This document shows, in pieces, positions 17,009 through 28,561 of a DNA stretch of 40,765 bases. The position numbers and the translations under genes were made by a program. The notes below the pieces were generated by a model, which did no database searches, was not told the origin of the DNA, and was given only the letters and a program-made list of their open reading frames with translations. Origin of the DNA: Clostridia bacterium DTU030 (GTDB lineage Bacteria; Bacillota; DTU030); assembly GCA_001513125.1 (NCBI GenBank), contig LFSN01000094.1, positions 3,075-43,839 of the forward strand, given 5' to 3'. Each line of letters starts with the position of its first letter. Within the stretch, counting starts at the first letter, position 1.

Positions 17009-18562
17009 TTGATCACCGTTAAGCGTGCTCTGCTCAGTGTGTCCGACAAGGAGGGGATCGTGGAATTTGCCCGGGGCCTGGCCGCCCTGGGGGTGGAACT
17101 GGTCTCTACCGGCGGTACAGCCCAGGTGCTGGCAGCTGCCGGGCTTCCCGTCCGTTCTGTTTCTGACCTGACGGGCTTTCCGGAAATCCTGGGGGGCCGG
17201 GTGAAAACCCTGCATCCGGCTGTCCATGGCGGCATCCTCTACCGCCGGGAGGTCCCGGAAGATGAAGAGCAGCTGGCAAAGCTGGGCATCGGTTCCATCG
17301 ATCTGGTGGTGGTGAATCTCTATCCCTTTGCCGAGACCATAGCCCGCCCCGGGGTCACCCTGGCTGAGGCCATCGAAAATATCGACATTGGCGGCCCGAC
17401 CATGATCCGGGCTGCAGCCAAGAATTACCGGGGAGTGGGGGTTGTGGTGAACCCGGCCCGCTACCAGGAGGTTCTGGCGGAGCTGGAGGAAAATACGGGG
17501 ACCCTTTCGGAAGAAACGGCCTTCCGGCTGGCCGTGGAGGCCTTTGCCCATACAGCCCAGTATGATGCCGTCATCAGCAATTACCTGGGGAAACTCCTGG
17601 CTGGCAAGGAGGGTTTCCCGGCCCACTTAAGCCTGACCCTGACCAAGCTCCAGGATCTACGCTACGGTGAGAACCCCCACCAGCGGGCTGCCTTCTACGG
17701 CGAAGCCGGGGATGTGGGGCCCTCCCTGGCCCGGGCCAGGCAGCTCCAGGGGAAACCCCTGTCCTTCAACAATATCAATGACGGCAATGCCGCCCTGGAG
17801 CTGGTGCGGGAATTCTCCGAGACGACGGTGGTAGCCCTGAAGCATACCAACCCCTGCGGGGTGGCCACGGCCGAAAGCCTGCTGGAGGCCTACCGGCGGG
17901 CCTATGAGGCCGATCCCGTCTCTATCTTTGGCGGGATAGTGGCCGTCAACCGGCCGGTGGATGTGGAAACGGCCCGGGCTATGGTGGAAATTTTCCTGGA
18001 AGTGATCATTGCTCCTGGCTTTGACGAGGAAGCCCTGGAGGTCCTGGCCCAGAAACCCAACCTGCGCCTGCTGGAGGTGCCCGATCTTTCCCAGCCCGTG
18101 GAGCCCTATTTGGAATACAAGGGGGTGCGGGGCGGCCTCCTGGTCCAGGACAGCGATGTGGCCCAGCTGGATCCCCAGGCCCTCAAGGTAGTTACCAAAA
18201 AGGAGCCTACTGCCGAGCAATTGCACGACCTCCTCTTTGCCTGGAAGGTGGTTAAACACGTCAAGTCCAATGCCATTGTGGTGGCTGCTGGGGGTCAGAC
18301 CCTGGGAATCGGGGCCGGGCAGATGAACCGGGTGGGAGCCGCCAGGATTGCCCTGGAGCAGGCTGGAGACAGGGCTGCCGGCAGTGTCCTGGCCTCCGAC
18401 GCCTTCTTCCCCATGCCCGATACCGTGGAAGAAGCGGCCAGGGCGGGGGTAAGGGCCATCATCCAGCCCGGTGGTTCCATCCGGGATGAGGATTCCATCA
18501 AGGCAGCTGACGAGGCCGGTATTGCCATGGTCTTTACGGGGATAAGGCACTTCAAGCACTAG
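17009..18562 (+). CDS. purH: Bifunctional AICAR transformylase / IMP cyclohydrolase PurH
   Basis: Performs the last two steps to IMP. The protein has 517 residues. The N-terminal cyclohydrolase domain (about 1-200) has [27 protein letters not shown] and [16 protein letters not shown]. The transformylase domain (about 205-517) has [27 protein letters not shown] with the catalytic Lys-His, SNAIVVA and [14 protein letters not shown]. The start is TTG with GAAAGGGGTG about 8 bases before it; the residues [12 protein letters not shown] fit the family start exactly. It is preceded by purN with 20 bases between. Confidence 0.96.
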   Translation: MITVKRALLSVSDKEGIVEFARGLAALGVELVSTGGTAQVLAAAGLPVRSVSDLTGFPEILGGRVKTLHPAVHGGILYRREVPEDEEQLAKLGIGSIDLVVVNLYPFAETIARPGVTLAEAIENIDIGGPTMIRAAAKNYRGVGVVVNPARYQEVLAELEENTGTLSEETAFRLAVEAFAHTAQYDAVISNYLGKLLAGKEGFPAHLSLTLTKLQDLRYGENPHQRAAFYGEAGDVGPSLARARQLQGKPLSFNNINDGNAALELVREFSETTVVALKHTNPCGVATAESLLEAYRRAYEADPVSIFGGIVAVNRPVDVETARAMVEIFLEVIIAPGFDEEALEVLAQKPNLRLLEVPDLSQPVEPYLEYKGVRGGLLVQDSDVAQLDPQALKVVTKKEPTAEQLHDLLFAWKVVKHVKSNAIVVAAGGQTLGIGAGQMNRVGAARIALEQAGDRAAGSVLASDAFFPMPDTVEEAARAGVRAIIQPGGSIRDEDSIKAADEAGIAMVFTGIRHFKH

Positions 18563-18607
18563 AAGCTTTTGTTCCCTTTGGTTTATTCGGAAACGGGAGG
18601 TGAAAGG

Positions 18608-19876
18608 ATGAAGGTCTTGGTAGTGGGCGGCGGGGGTCGGGAGCATGCCCTGGTCTGGAAGTTATCCACCAGCCCCCGGGTGAAGAAGATCTTCTGTGCC
18701 CCCGGCAATGCCGGGACGGCAGCCCTGGCGGAAAATGTGCCCATCGCGGCGGAGGAGATCGAGGCCCTGGCCGATTTTGCCCAGGGGGAAGGAATAGATC
18801 TTACAGTAGTTGGTCCGGAAGCTCCCCTGGTGGCCGGGATCGTCGATCTTTTCCAGGAGAGGGGGCTGGCTGTCTTCGGGCCCACGGCGGCAGCGGCGGC
18901 CCTGGAGGGCAGCAAGGTCTTTGCCAAGGAACTTATGGATCGCTATGGTATCCCGACGGCTAAATTTGCCGTTTTCGACGACTATAAAAAGGCCCAGGCC
19001 TATATACAGCAGGTCGGTGTTCCCATCGTGGTAAAGGCCGAGGGCCTGGCCGCCGGCAAGGGAGTGGTGGTAGCCAGGGAGGAAGAGGCTGCCCTGGAGG
19101 CTGTCTATGAAATTATGGAGGGGCAGATCTACGGCGCCGCCGGTCGCCGGGTGGTCATCGAGGAATGCCTGGAAGGGGAAGAGGTCACCCTCCTGGCCCT
19201 TACCGATGGGGAAAATGTAGTCCCCCTGGTGGCTTCCCAGGACCACAAGCCGGCCTATGATGGGGACCGGGGACCCAATACCGGCGGGATGGGCTGTTAT
19301 TCCCCTGTCCCCGTCTTCACCCCGGCCCTGCAGGAAGAGGTCTACAACACCATCCTGCTTCCCACTGTGCGGGCCATGCAGGATCTGGGACGGCCCTTTA
19401 CCGGTGTCCTCTATGCCGGCCTGATGCTGACGGCGAAGGGGATTCGGGTCCTGGAGTTCAATGCCCGCTTCGGGGATCCAGAAACCCAGGTGGTCCTCCC
19501 TCGCCTGGAAAACGATCTGGTCGATGTCCTGGAAGCCTGTCTCACAGGGGGCCTGCCCGACCTTTCCCTGCGGTGGCGGGAGGGGGCGGCCGTTTGTGTC
19601 ATCATGGCTTCCGGCGGCTATCCCGGCCCTTACGAAAAGGGCTTGCCCATTAGGGGCCTGGCGGAGGCGGAAGGGGAAGAGGATGTGTTGGTCTTTCATG
19701 CCGGGACAGGATTTAAGGACGGTGAGGTGGTTACCGCCGGTGGCCGGGTCCTGGGGGTGACGGGGCTGGGCAAGGGGATTGCCGAAGCCCGCAGCCGGGC
19801 CTACCAGGCGGTGGAAAAAATTAGCTTTTCCGGTGCCCACTTCCGCCGGGATATTGGCGTCAAGGCCCTGCGCTAG
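18608..19876 (+). CDS. purD: Phosphoribosylamine-glycine ligase (GAR synthetase) PurD
   Basis: An ATP-grasp ligase joining glycine to phosphoribosylamine. The protein has 422 residues. MKVLVVGGGGREHALVW is the canonical start. PEAPLVAGIVD, VKAEGLAAGKGVVVA (ATP-grasp), GPNTGGMGCYSPVP and EFNARFGDPETQVVLPRL follow. The frame is open back to 18569, but ATG 18608 has GGGAGGTGAAAGG directly before it and begins the homology. Last gene of the pur run; a terminator lies 13 bases after the stop. Confidence 0.96.
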   Translation: MKVLVVGGGGREHALVWKLSTSPRVKKIFCAPGNAGTAALAENVPIAAEEIEALADFAQGEGIDLTVVGPEAPLVAGIVDLFQERGLAVFGPTAAAAALEGSKVFAKELMDRYGIPTAKFAVFDDYKKAQAYIQQVGVPIVVKAEGLAAGKGVVVAREEEAALEAVYEIMEGQIYGAAGRRVVIEECLEGEEVTLLALTDGENVVPLVASQDHKPAYDGDRGPNTGGMGCYSPVPVFTPALQEEVYNTILLPTVRAMQDLGRPFTGVLYAGLMLTAKGIRVLEFNARFGDPETQVVLPRLENDLVDVLEACLTGGLPDLSLRWREGAAVCVIMASGGYPGPYEKGLPIRGLAEAEGEEDVLVFHAGTGFKDGEVVTAGGRVLGVTGLGKGIAEARSRAYQAVEKISFSGAHFRRDIGVKALR

Positions 19877-19889
19877 TGGCTTGGGGAAT

Positions 19890-19920
19890 AAAAAACCGGT
19901 CCTTTGGGACCGGTTTTTTT
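19890..19920. terminator. Bidirectional terminator between purD and the Mur ligase
   Basis: CCGGTCC (19896-19902), loop TTTG and GGACCGG (19907-19913) form the stem. AAAAAA lies on the left and TTTTTTT on the right, so it serves the pur operon on the plus strand and the convergent Mur ligase gene on the minus strand. The last T bases are part of the minus-strand stop codon. Confidence 0.95.
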
Positions 19921-21481
19921 AACCCGAAGCAAGGAGGGCGGGGGGCAATAACTGCTTCTCCCGGGGCGGCTGGTGGAGGAGGCGGAGGGCCAGGTCCGCC
20001 CCGGCATCCATGCCCGAAGGCCCCAGGAGGAGGAGCAGATCGCCGGGGCCGACACTCTCCAACCCCAGGGAAATGGCCGCGGGCAGTTCCCTGGTATTTA
20101 CTATAGGGATGCCGGCCCCGGCGATAATGGCAGTAAAGGCCTCCTCCTCTTCATCCTGGACGATATTCTTCCTGCTCACATGGGAATCGCTTCGGGTACT
20201 GATTACCCGGGCCAGGCGCGCTTTCCGGGCGGCCCGGACAATATGCCTGGCTGTAATCTCGTTGGCCTCTATTCCCCTGGTTCCCTTCAGGTAATTGACG
20301 ATGACCAGCCTCCGGTAGTCCATACCGGTGATGGTCTGGAAGACCGCCCTGAGGCTGGCCTCATTGTGGCCGAAATCATCGAGGATGGTAAAGTCCCCCC
20401 GGTAGACAACCTGCAGCCTGCGGGGGACACCGGGGAATCTCTCCAGGGCCCGAAGGATAATCTCCAGCTCTATGCCCAGGGCCAGGGCGGCCCCGATGGC
20501 CGCCAGGGCATTGGAGACGTTGTGCCGGCCCAGAAGGCCAAGTTCCACCTGCCACTGCCCGGGCGGTATAGGCCGCCCACCTCTGGTTACCAGGAGCCGG
20601 GTGAGGGCAAGCTGAAAGGAAAGGCCCTGTTCCCTAGACCGGATCCGGCCGGCGAAAAGATCCGCCCCGGCCCTGGTACCATAAGTAATAATGCGGCCGC
20701 CGGTGACCTGGGCAAGGTAGCCACTGGCCGCCTCATCCAGGTTGAGGATGGCCCAGGCGTCGGGGGCGAGGGAGGAAAAGAGCTTTGCCTTGCTGGCCAG
20801 GTAATGGGAAAGGGAGCCGTGGTAGTTGAGGTGTTCCCGGCTCAAATTGGTAAAGACGGCGACGGCATAGGGGATGCCGGCGACCCTTTCCTGGCAGAGG
20901 CTGTGGGAGGAGACCTCCATTACGGCATGGCTCACCTCCTGTTTTTCCATAGCGGCCAAGAGGCGGTGCAGGGTTAGGGGTTCCGGCGTGGTGATGTCGG
21001 AAGGGTAGACCAGCTCACCCACCTTCTGGCAGAGGGTTCCCAAAAGGCCCGTTTTGAAACCGGCCTCTTCCAAAATGGCATTGATGAGGAAGGATGTGGT
21101 TGTTTTGCCGGTGGTCCCTGTGACCCCGGTGCAGATTAAACGGTGGGCAGGGTGCCGGTAGAAGGCAGCGGCCAGCTGGGCCAGGGCCAGGCGGCTGTTT
21201 TTGACCTGCACCAGGGCCACCTTCTCCCGGGGGAGCAGGGGGGGCAGGTCTTCAACCACCAGGGCAGCTGCACCCTTCTCGAGAACCCGGGGGATAAAGG
21301 CATGGCCGTCGTGGCGATCACCCTTGATGGCCACAAATAGTTCTCCCCTTTGCAGGGTGCGGGAGTCGGCACAGATGCCGGAAATAACAGGATTGCCGCC
21401 TCCCAGCTGTTGAGCGTCGGGCAGCTGGGAGAGGAGGGCCCGGAGGGGCATTTCCCCCTTCACCGTGGTTTCCAGAGACAT
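19919..21481 (-). CDS. Divergent MurE-like Mur ligase of unknown substrate
   Basis: The protein has 520 residues with the three Mur ligase domains. The N-terminal part (about 30-110) has CADSRTLQRGELFVAIKG as in MurE. The central ATPase domain has the P-loop TGTTGKTTT at 121-129 (usual Asn changed to Thr), TTPEPLTL at 164-171 and EVSSHSL at 189-195. The third domain departs from MurE: the hallmark VDYAHTPD is LDDFGHNEA (367-375), and no DNPR diaminopimelate-recognition motif is found; ISTRSDSHVSRKN lies near that place. It therefore should ligate an amino acid or peptide in an ATP-dependent way, but probably not meso-diaminopimelate onto UDP-MurNAc-dipeptide. The DxGHN form recalls cyanophycin-synthetase-type ligases. 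The start is ATG with AAAAGGGGGACACC upstream. Confidence 0.82.
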   Translation of the reverse strand: MSLETTVKGEMPLRALLSQLPDAQQLGGGNPVISGICADSRTLQRGELFVAIKGDRHDGHAFIPRVLEKGAAALVVEDLPPLLPREKVALVQVKNSRLALAQLAAAFYRHPAHRLICTGVTGTTGKTTTSFLINAILEEAGFKTGLLGTLCQKVGELVYPSDITTPEPLTLHRLLAAMEKQEVSHAVMEVSSHSLCQERVAGIPYAVAVFTNLSREHLNYHGSLSHYLASKAKLFSSLAPDAWAILNLDEAASGYLAQVTGGRIITYGTRAGADLFAGRIRSREQGLSFQLALTRLLVTRGGRPIPPGQWQVELGLLGRHNVSNALAAIGAALALGIELEIILRALERFPGVPRRLQVVYRGDFTILDDFGHNEASLRAVFQTITGMDYRRLVIVNYLKGTRGIEANEITARHIVRAARKARLARVISTRSDSHVSRKNIVQDEEEEAFTAIIAGAGIPIVNTRELPAAISLGLESVGPGDLLLLLGPSGMDAGADLALRLLHQPPREKQLLPPALLASG

Positions 21482-21638
21482 TGCGGTGTCCCCCTTTTGT
21501 TCAGTATGGGAAGAAACAATTATCTGTTATCCCTAACAGTCTATGAGACTACCAGCCTATTGGTGTCACCGCCCCGGCGGAAGGGCTGATAAGGTGGCAG
21601 CTGCTGGGTAAAATAAGGGGGTGGAGGTGGAGGCGAGG

Positions 21639-22463
21639 ATGATGGTGCGCGCGTGGCTGCGGGCTCTGGGTTTCCTGGGCCTGGTGGCAGCAGTCCTGCT
21701 GGTCCTCACCCAGGGGCGGGTGAACCGGGGGGTAACCCTGGAGGGGAGGGCAGTAGGGGGCATGGAGGGGGAGGAGGTGGAGGCTTTAATTCTAGAGCTG
21801 GCAGAAGAAAGGCAGGTACCACCCCAAAATGCCCGGCTGGATCCGGCAACGGGGGAGATTATTCCCGATCAACCGGGCCTGGAGGTGGATGTGGAGGCCA
21901 CCCTGCGGCAGGTGATGCTGGCCCGGCCGGGGGAGAAGGTCAGCCTGGTGACCAGGGAGGTCAAGGCCCCCCTTACCCGGGAAAAGCTGGCGGCCAAGAA
22001 AGGCAATTTGCTGCTCCTCGGGGGAAGCAAGACGGATATTATCGATGACCGGCCGGAGCGGGTCCATAACATCCAGCTGGCCACCCGGCTCATCGATGGC
22101 CTTGTGCTGGCCCCGGGGGAGGAGTTTTCCTTTAACGCTGCTGTGGGAATACCGACCGCAGCCAGGGGCTTTCAGGAGGCGCCGGTCATCGACGATGCCG
22201 GGGAATTTTCCCAGTCCGTGGGGGGCGGGATCTGCCAGGTCTCCAGTACCCTCTACCAGGCGGCTGCCGCTGCCGGCCTGGAAATTGTAGAACGCCACGG
22301 CCATTCCCAACCCGTCGATTACACCCCGCCGGGGACCGATGCCACCGTGGTCCCGGGAGAAAAGGATCTCCGCTTTTGCAACAACCGGGAGCGGCCCCTG
22401 ATGATTGTGGGTTCGGCCAGCAGCCGGGAGGTAGAATTTCTCCTCCTGGAACAGGGGGAGTAG
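21639..22463 (+). CDS. VanW family protein
   Basis: A membrane-anchored envelope protein of about 274 residues. A hydrophobic segment near 5-25 (ALGFLGLVAAVLLVLT) is an uncleaved anchor or signal. A small peptidoglycan-binding-4-like region follows (VNRGVTLEGRAVGGMEGEEV). The VanW domain, from about residue 145, has FSFNAAVGIPTAARGFQEAP and the signature SVGGGICQVSSTLYQAA. VanW domains accompany peptidoglycan-modifying systems, but their reaction is unknown. The ATG at 21639 is preferred (GGAGG five bases before it); an in-frame GTG at 21621 would add six residues. It lies head to head with the Mur ligase gene and upstream of an NlpC/P60 peptidase, a peptidoglycan-themed group. Confidence 0.88.
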   Translation: MMVRAWLRALGFLGLVAAVLLVLTQGRVNRGVTLEGRAVGGMEGEEVEALILELAEERQVPPQNARLDPATGEIIPDQPGLEVDVEATLRQVMLARPGEKVSLVTREVKAPLTREKLAAKKGNLLLLGGSKTDIIDDRPERVHNIQLATRLIDGLVLAPGEEFSFNAAVGIPTAARGFQEAPVIDDAGEFSQSVGGGICQVSSTLYQAAAAAGLEIVERHGHSQPVDYTPPGTDATVVPGEKDLRFCNNRERPLMIVGSASSREVEFLLLEQGE

Positions 22464-22517
22464 CCTGGCATCAATCTCCCTGGACCGGCATAGGCATGTC
22501 GGTAGGGGGAGATGACT

Positions 22518-23309
22518 ATGCAGACTATGCTGGTGGCGGCCAGTGTCGCCGATCTGTACGCTGCTCCCTGGGTGGGGGCAGAGCGGGTTACCCAGGTCCT
22601 CCTGGGGGCACAAGTACCTTTGCTGGCGGTAGAGGGTGACTGGGCCCAGGTGGTTGCCCCCGACGGCTACCACGGCTGGCTCTGGTCTGGCCTCCTGGTT
22701 CCGGCACCGGAAAAAAGAAGGGATAACGTCATCATGGTTGCCAGGCCCAGGCTCCAGATCCAGGCCGTGGGGACGGGGGAAGAATGCCCCCTGCTGACGG
22801 CCTTTTTAGGTACCGTCCTGGAGGTGGCGGGGAATTTTTCCCCCCTCCTCAAGGTGGTGCTGCCGACGGGGGATCACGGCTGGGTTCCAGAGGCGGGGGT
22901 AAAGGGTTTTCAACGGGAAGAAGGTATACCCCGGGCAGGCCCGGCCCGTCTCCTGGAACTGGCCCGCCAGTTTGTAGGCGTACCTTATCTCTGGGGTGGG
23001 ATAACTGCCGATGGCCTGGACTGCTCCGGCTTGACCTACATCCTTCACTATGCCTGTGGTGTCCAGTTACCCCGGGATGCCAATGAACAGTTCCTGGCTG
23101 GCACCGGGGTCAAAGACCTTGCCCCCGGGGATCTGGTCTTTTTTGCCGGGGGCAAGAGCCCCCTTTTCCCGACCCATGTGGGCATTTACCTGGGGGACGC
23201 CCTCTTTATCCATGCTTCCTCCCGCTATGGGCGGGTAGTAGTGACACCCCTGGAAGATGCCTTTTACCGGGCACGCTTCCTGGGCGGTCGGCGGTACCTC
23301 ACCCCCTGA
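22518..23309 (+). CDS. NlpC/P60 peptidase with two SH3-like domains (YkfC-like)
   Basis: About 263 residues. Residues 1-65 and 70-130 look like two bacterial SH3-like domains (GDWAQVVAPDGYHGWLWSG; VVLPTGDHGWVPEAGV). Residues 140-263 are the NlpC/P60 domain, with VGVPYLWGGITADGLDCSGL containing the nucleophilic Cys, PTHVGIYLGD with the catalytic His and FIHASS with the third polar residue. This layout matches YkfC-type gamma-D-glutamyl-L-diamino-acid endopeptidases that trim murein peptides. No signal peptide is visible, which fits a cytoplasmic recycling enzyme. The ATG at 22518 is chosen for spacing from AGGGGGA; an ATG six bases upstream is possible. It follows VanW after about 50 bases. 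Confidence 0.88.
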   Translation: MQTMLVAASVADLYAAPWVGAERVTQVLLGAQVPLLAVEGDWAQVVAPDGYHGWLWSGLLVPAPEKRRDNVIMVARPRLQIQAVGTGEECPLLTAFLGTVLEVAGNFSPLLKVVLPTGDHGWVPEAGVKGFQREEGIPRAGPARLLELARQFVGVPYLWGGITADGLDCSGLTYILHYACGVQLPRDANEQFLAGTGVKDLAPGDLVFFAGGKSPLFPTHVGIYLGDALFIHASSRYGRVVVTPLEDAFYRARFLGGRRYLTP

Positions 23310-23397
23310 AGCCCTGGGAAAAATTCTCGTATCGGGGAGGATTTGCCCTTTAGTTCAAGAATAAGATAAAGGAAGCTTATTCTGGGGGGTGGACCCT

Positions 23398-23721
23398 GTG
23401 GCCTACGACGTCAAATGGAAGGATGACTTCACCGAACAACTCTTTGAGGCCATCCTGGCCCTGGAAGACAAGGAAGAATGCTACCGTTTCTTTGAAGATA
23501 TAGCCACCATTGGCGAGATTAAAACCCTGGCCCAGCGCCTGGAGGTGGCCAGGATGCTGCGGGCAGGACAAACCTATGATAAAATCACCGAACGGACGGG
23601 AGTTTCTACGGCGACCATAAGCAGGGTGAAAAAATACCTGCACTATGGCAGCGATGGCTATAAGACTATCTTGGAACGGTTGGAGAAGGCGGGGAAGCTT
23701 CTCCAGCCGGAAGAGGAATAG
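23398..23721 (+). CDS. yerC: YerC/TrpR-like DNA-binding protein
   Basis: A 107-residue helix-turn-helix protein of the Trp repressor superfamily in its YerC/YecD branch. The stretch ALEDKEECYRFFEDIATIGE followed by LAQRLEVARMLRAG is almost the same as Bacillus YerC. The helix-turn-helix is TYDKITERTGVSTATISRVK. The in-frame GTG at 23398 is favoured by its spacing from GGGGGGTGG; a GTG at 23389 would add three residues. A 7-bp hairpin (GAATAAG at 23359-23365 with CTTATTC at 23376-23382) lies just before the ribosome site. The same yerC-pcrA-ligA neighbourhood is conserved in Firmicutes. The target genes are unknown. Confidence 0.88.
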   Translation: MAYDVKWKDDFTEQLFEAILALEDKEECYRFFEDIATIGEIKTLAQRLEVARMLRAGQTYDKITERTGVSTATISRVKKYLHYGSDGYKTILERLEKAGKLLQPEEE

Positions 23722-23760
23722 CGGTGGTTTGGAGGTCCGGTGCGGCCGTCCTGGCAAGAT

Positions 23761-23786
23761 ACCCCCTGGCGGGGGTTTATTTGTTT
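23761..23786 (+). terminator. Probable terminator after yerC
   Basis: ACCCCC (23761-23766), loop TGGC and GGGGGT (23771-23776) are followed by TTATTTGTTT. The stem is short but GC-only with a tetraloop. It separates yerC from pcrA, although some readthrough is likely. Confidence 0.6.
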
Positions 23787-23846
23787 CAAAAAGGAATCTT
23801 ACCTTATATCGTCGAACAAAATAGGCATTGAAAAGGGGGTAACACT

Positions 23847-26030
23847 TTGCAGGAACTACTGGCGGAACTTAATGAGCAGCAGCGGGAAGCGGTCCAGCAT
23901 GGTTCCGGCCCCCTTCTGATTTTGGCCGGGGCCGGCAGCGGGAAGACCAAGGTCCTGACCCACAGGATCGCCTACCTCCTGGCCCAGGGGGTCGAACCCC
24001 GGCAAATCCTGGCCATTACCTTCACCAACAAGGCGGCCGAGGAGATGCGGGAGCGGGTGCGGGCCCTGGTGGGGGAGAGGAAGGTAGCCGGGATTTGGAT
24101 TATGACCTTCCATGCCGCCTGTGTCCGGATCCTGAGGCAGGAGGGACGGCATATGGACCTGTACCCGGGTTTTGTCATCTACGACAAGGGGGATCAGCTG
24201 GCCCTGATCCGGTCCATCCTCAAGGAATTGGACCTGGATGAGAAATACTATTCTCCCCAGGGGGCCCTGGCCACCATCAGCAGGGCCAAGAACGAACTGG
24301 TCGACCCCGAGGCCTTTGTCCCCTACCTCCTGGGGCGCAGCAGCTATTCGGAAGCCTATGCCCGCCGCCTGTTGGACATTTATGTCCGGTATCAGGAAAA
24401 ATTGCGGGAAAACAACGCCCTGGACTTTGACGACCTCCTGGTGGCCACAGTCCGCCTTTTTCAGGACTATCCCCAGGTCCTCCAGCGCTACCGGGAGCGC
24501 TTCCGCTACATTATGGTGGATGAATACCAGGATACCAATCATGCCCAGTATGTTTTGATAAAACTATTGGCAACGGAAGAGGGAAACCTCTTGGTTGTGG
24601 GGGACGATTACCAGTCCATTTACGGTTTCCGGGGGGCCGATATCAGGAACATCCTCGATTTCGAACGGGATTTCCGGCAGGCAAAGATTATAAAGCTGGA
24701 GCAAAACTACCGTTCTACCGGCAGTGTTTTGGCGGCCGCCAACGGCCTCATGGCCCACAACCGCTACCAGAAGCCCAAATCCCTCTGGACGGCCCGGGGG
24801 GAGGGAGATAAGGTCAAGGTCTACCGGGCCCTGGACGAACGGGATGAGGCGGCCTTTGTGGCCCGGGAGATCAGCGGTCTTAAGGCCCAGGGTTATATGT
24901 GGCGGGACTTTTCTATCCTCTATCGCACCAATGCCCAGTCCCGGGTCCTGGAAGAGGTATTTAGGCATTGGGGCATTCCTTACAAATTGGTGGGAACCCT
25001 GGGTTTTTACGAGCGCAAGGAAATCAAGGACCTGGTGGCCTACCTGCGCTTGCTGGTGAACCCCAACGACGGCATTTCCCTACGCCGGATCATCAACATC
25101 CCCAAAAGGGGCATCGGGCCGGCCACCTACAGCCGCATCGAGGCCTATGCCCGGGCCCGGCAGCTGCCCCTGCTGGAGGTTTTGGCCCTGGCCGAGGAGA
25201 TACCCGGATTGAACAAGAAGGTGCAGGCAAGTCTGGTCCAGCTGGCTAAAGTTTTGCAAACCCTCCAGGAAATGGCCCGGGAAATGCCGGTATCTGCCCT
25301 CATTCCCCATATTTTAGATTTAACCGGTTACGGAGAAGAGCTGAAGTTGGAAGGAACGGCCAAGGCCCAGGAACGGCTGGAAAACCTGCGGGAATTTATT
25401 ACTGTAGCCGGGGAATATGAAGCCCGGGGGGAAGGCGAGGGCCTGGAGGACTTTTTGACCGGCGTCGCCCTCCTCTCCGATGCCGATACCTACCAGGCCG
25501 GGGAAGATGCAGTGGTGCTGATGACTCTCCACAGCGCCAAGGGCCTGGAATTCCCGGTGGTTTTCCTGGTGGGGGTGGAGGAGGGCCTTTTGCCCCACAG
25601 CCGCTCCCTGGAGCGGGAAGAGGATGTGGAGGAGGAGCGCCGCCTCTGTTATGTGGGCATAACAAGGGCCCAGGAAAAACTCTACCTGGTCTGTGCCCGG
25701 GAGCGGACCCTGTACGGCTACCGGCAGGCCAATCCCCTGTCCCGCTTTATAAAGGAGATACCGGGGGAGGTAAAGGAAGAGCTGGGAGTGGGGGGCCTGG
25801 CCCAGGAAAGGCCCACTACCGGCCCCTGGGAAAAACCCTCTGCCCCTCCAGAAGAAAGGGCGGCTACTGCTCCCTTCACACCCGGCGACAGGGTCCGGCA
25901 CCGGGCCTGGGGGGAAGGTACCGTCATCCAGATTTCCGGCCAGGGGGAGGACGCCCTGGTGACGGTGGCCTTTCCCGACCGGGGGATCAAGACCCTCTCC
26001 CTCCTCTATGCCCCTCTGGTCAAGGTTTAG
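23847..26030 (+). CDS. pcrA: ATP-dependent DNA helicase PcrA (UvrD family)
   Basis: A 3'-5' superfamily 1 helicase for repair and plasmid replication. The protein has 727 residues. Motifs in order: AGAGSGKT (27-34), TFTNKAAEEMRERV, LDFDDLL, DEYQDTN, VVGDDYQSIYGFRGAD, LEQNYRSTG, VVLMTLHSAKGLEFPVVF and RLCYVGITRAQEKLYL. The C-terminal Tudor-like domain, GDRVRHRAWGEGTVIQISG to the end, is the RNA-polymerase-binding module of PcrA. The start is TTG with AAAAGGGGGT seven bases before it, and the residues QELLAELNEQQREAV are the typical beginning. It is followed by ligA after 68 bases. Confidence 0.96.
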   Translation: MQELLAELNEQQREAVQHGSGPLLILAGAGSGKTKVLTHRIAYLLAQGVEPRQILAITFTNKAAEEMRERVRALVGERKVAGIWIMTFHAACVRILRQEGRHMDLYPGFVIYDKGDQLALIRSILKELDLDEKYYSPQGALATISRAKNELVDPEAFVPYLLGRSSYSEAYARRLLDIYVRYQEKLRENNALDFDDLLVATVRLFQDYPQVLQRYRERFRYIMVDEYQDTNHAQYVLIKLLATEEGNLLVVGDDYQSIYGFRGADIRNILDFERDFRQAKIIKLEQNYRSTGSVLAAANGLMAHNRYQKPKSLWTARGEGDKVKVYRALDERDEAAFVAREISGLKAQGYMWRDFSILYRTNAQSRVLEEVFRHWGIPYKLVGTLGFYERKEIKDLVAYLRLLVNPNDGISLRRIINIPKRGIGPATYSRIEAYARARQLPLLEVLALAEEIPGLNKKVQASLVQLAKVLQTLQEMAREMPVSALIPHILDLTGYGEELKLEGTAKAQERLENLREFITVAGEYEARGEGEGLEDFLTGVALLSDADTYQAGEDAVVLMTLHSAKGLEFPVVFLVGVEEGLLPHSRSLEREEDVEEERRLCYVGITRAQEKLYLVCARERTLYGYRQANPLSRFIKEIPGEVKEELGVGGLAQERPTTGPWEKPSAPPEERAATAPFTPGDRVRHRAWGEGTVIQISGQGEDALVTVAFPDRGIKTLSLLYAPLVKV

Positions 26031-26068
26031 CGGATAGGGGAGGCCGGGGAGGAAAAGACTACTGGTAA

Positions 26069-28102
<2,034 letters not shown>

Positions 28103-28162
28103 TCCCTGGGCCGGCAATTTATAGGTACAGGCCAAAACTACCAGGGCAGAGACGGGAAAAAC

Positions 28163-28191
28163 TTGTTTTTATTCCCAGAAAATGCTACAAT
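28163..28191 (+). promoter_or_regulatory. Promoter of gatCAB
   Basis: TTGTTT at 28163-28168 and TACAAT at 28186-28191 with exactly 17 bases between them lie in the only AT-rich stretch of the ligA-gatC gap. The predicted leader is about 73 bases. Confidence 0.75.
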
Positions 28192-28270
28192 AAAACGTCA
28201 ATTTGATAGTGGCAGCAAGAGCGATGGCAATCGGAAGAGGTGGCAATTATATGAAAGGGTGGTGAGATGA

Positions 28271-28561
28271 ATGATCCTGGATCGGAAACAGGTGGAAGAG
28301 ATTGCCTTCCTTGCCCGCCTGGAACTAACCGAGGAAGAAAAGGAAGAATATGCGGCCCAGCTGAGTGCAATCCTCAGTCATGTGGCCAAACTGCAGGAAT
28401 TAGATACCACAGGTGTGCCGCCCACTGTCCATATTTTACCTGTGAGCAACGTCCTCCGCGAAGACGAGCCGGGTGAATCCCTCCCGGTAGAATTGGCCCT
28501 GGCCAACGCTCCTGAAAAGGCCGAAGGGTGTTTTGTAGTCCCGCGGATTCTAGAAGAATAG
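28271..28561 (+). CDS. gatC: Aspartyl/glutamyl-tRNA amidotransferase subunit C
   Basis: The small subunit that wraps around GatA and GatB in the tRNA-dependent amidotransferase. The protein has 96 residues, the expected size. The start ILDRKQVEEIAFLARLEL, then EEEKEEYAAQLSAILSHV and the end stretch REDEPGESLPVELALANAPE are standard, as is the closing CFVVPRILEE. The ATG at 28271 follows GGGTGGTGAGATGA; a nearby ATG at 28267 is out of frame. Confidence 0.95.
   Translation: MILDRKQVEEIAFLARLELTEEEKEEYAAQLSAILSHVAKLQELDTTGVPPTVHILPVSNVLREDEPGESLPVELALANAPEKAEGCFVVPRILEE

Noticed and set aside
23781-23846. LexA/SOS box before pcrA
   Set aside because: CGAAC occurs at 23813, but the matching GTTCG half site is missing.
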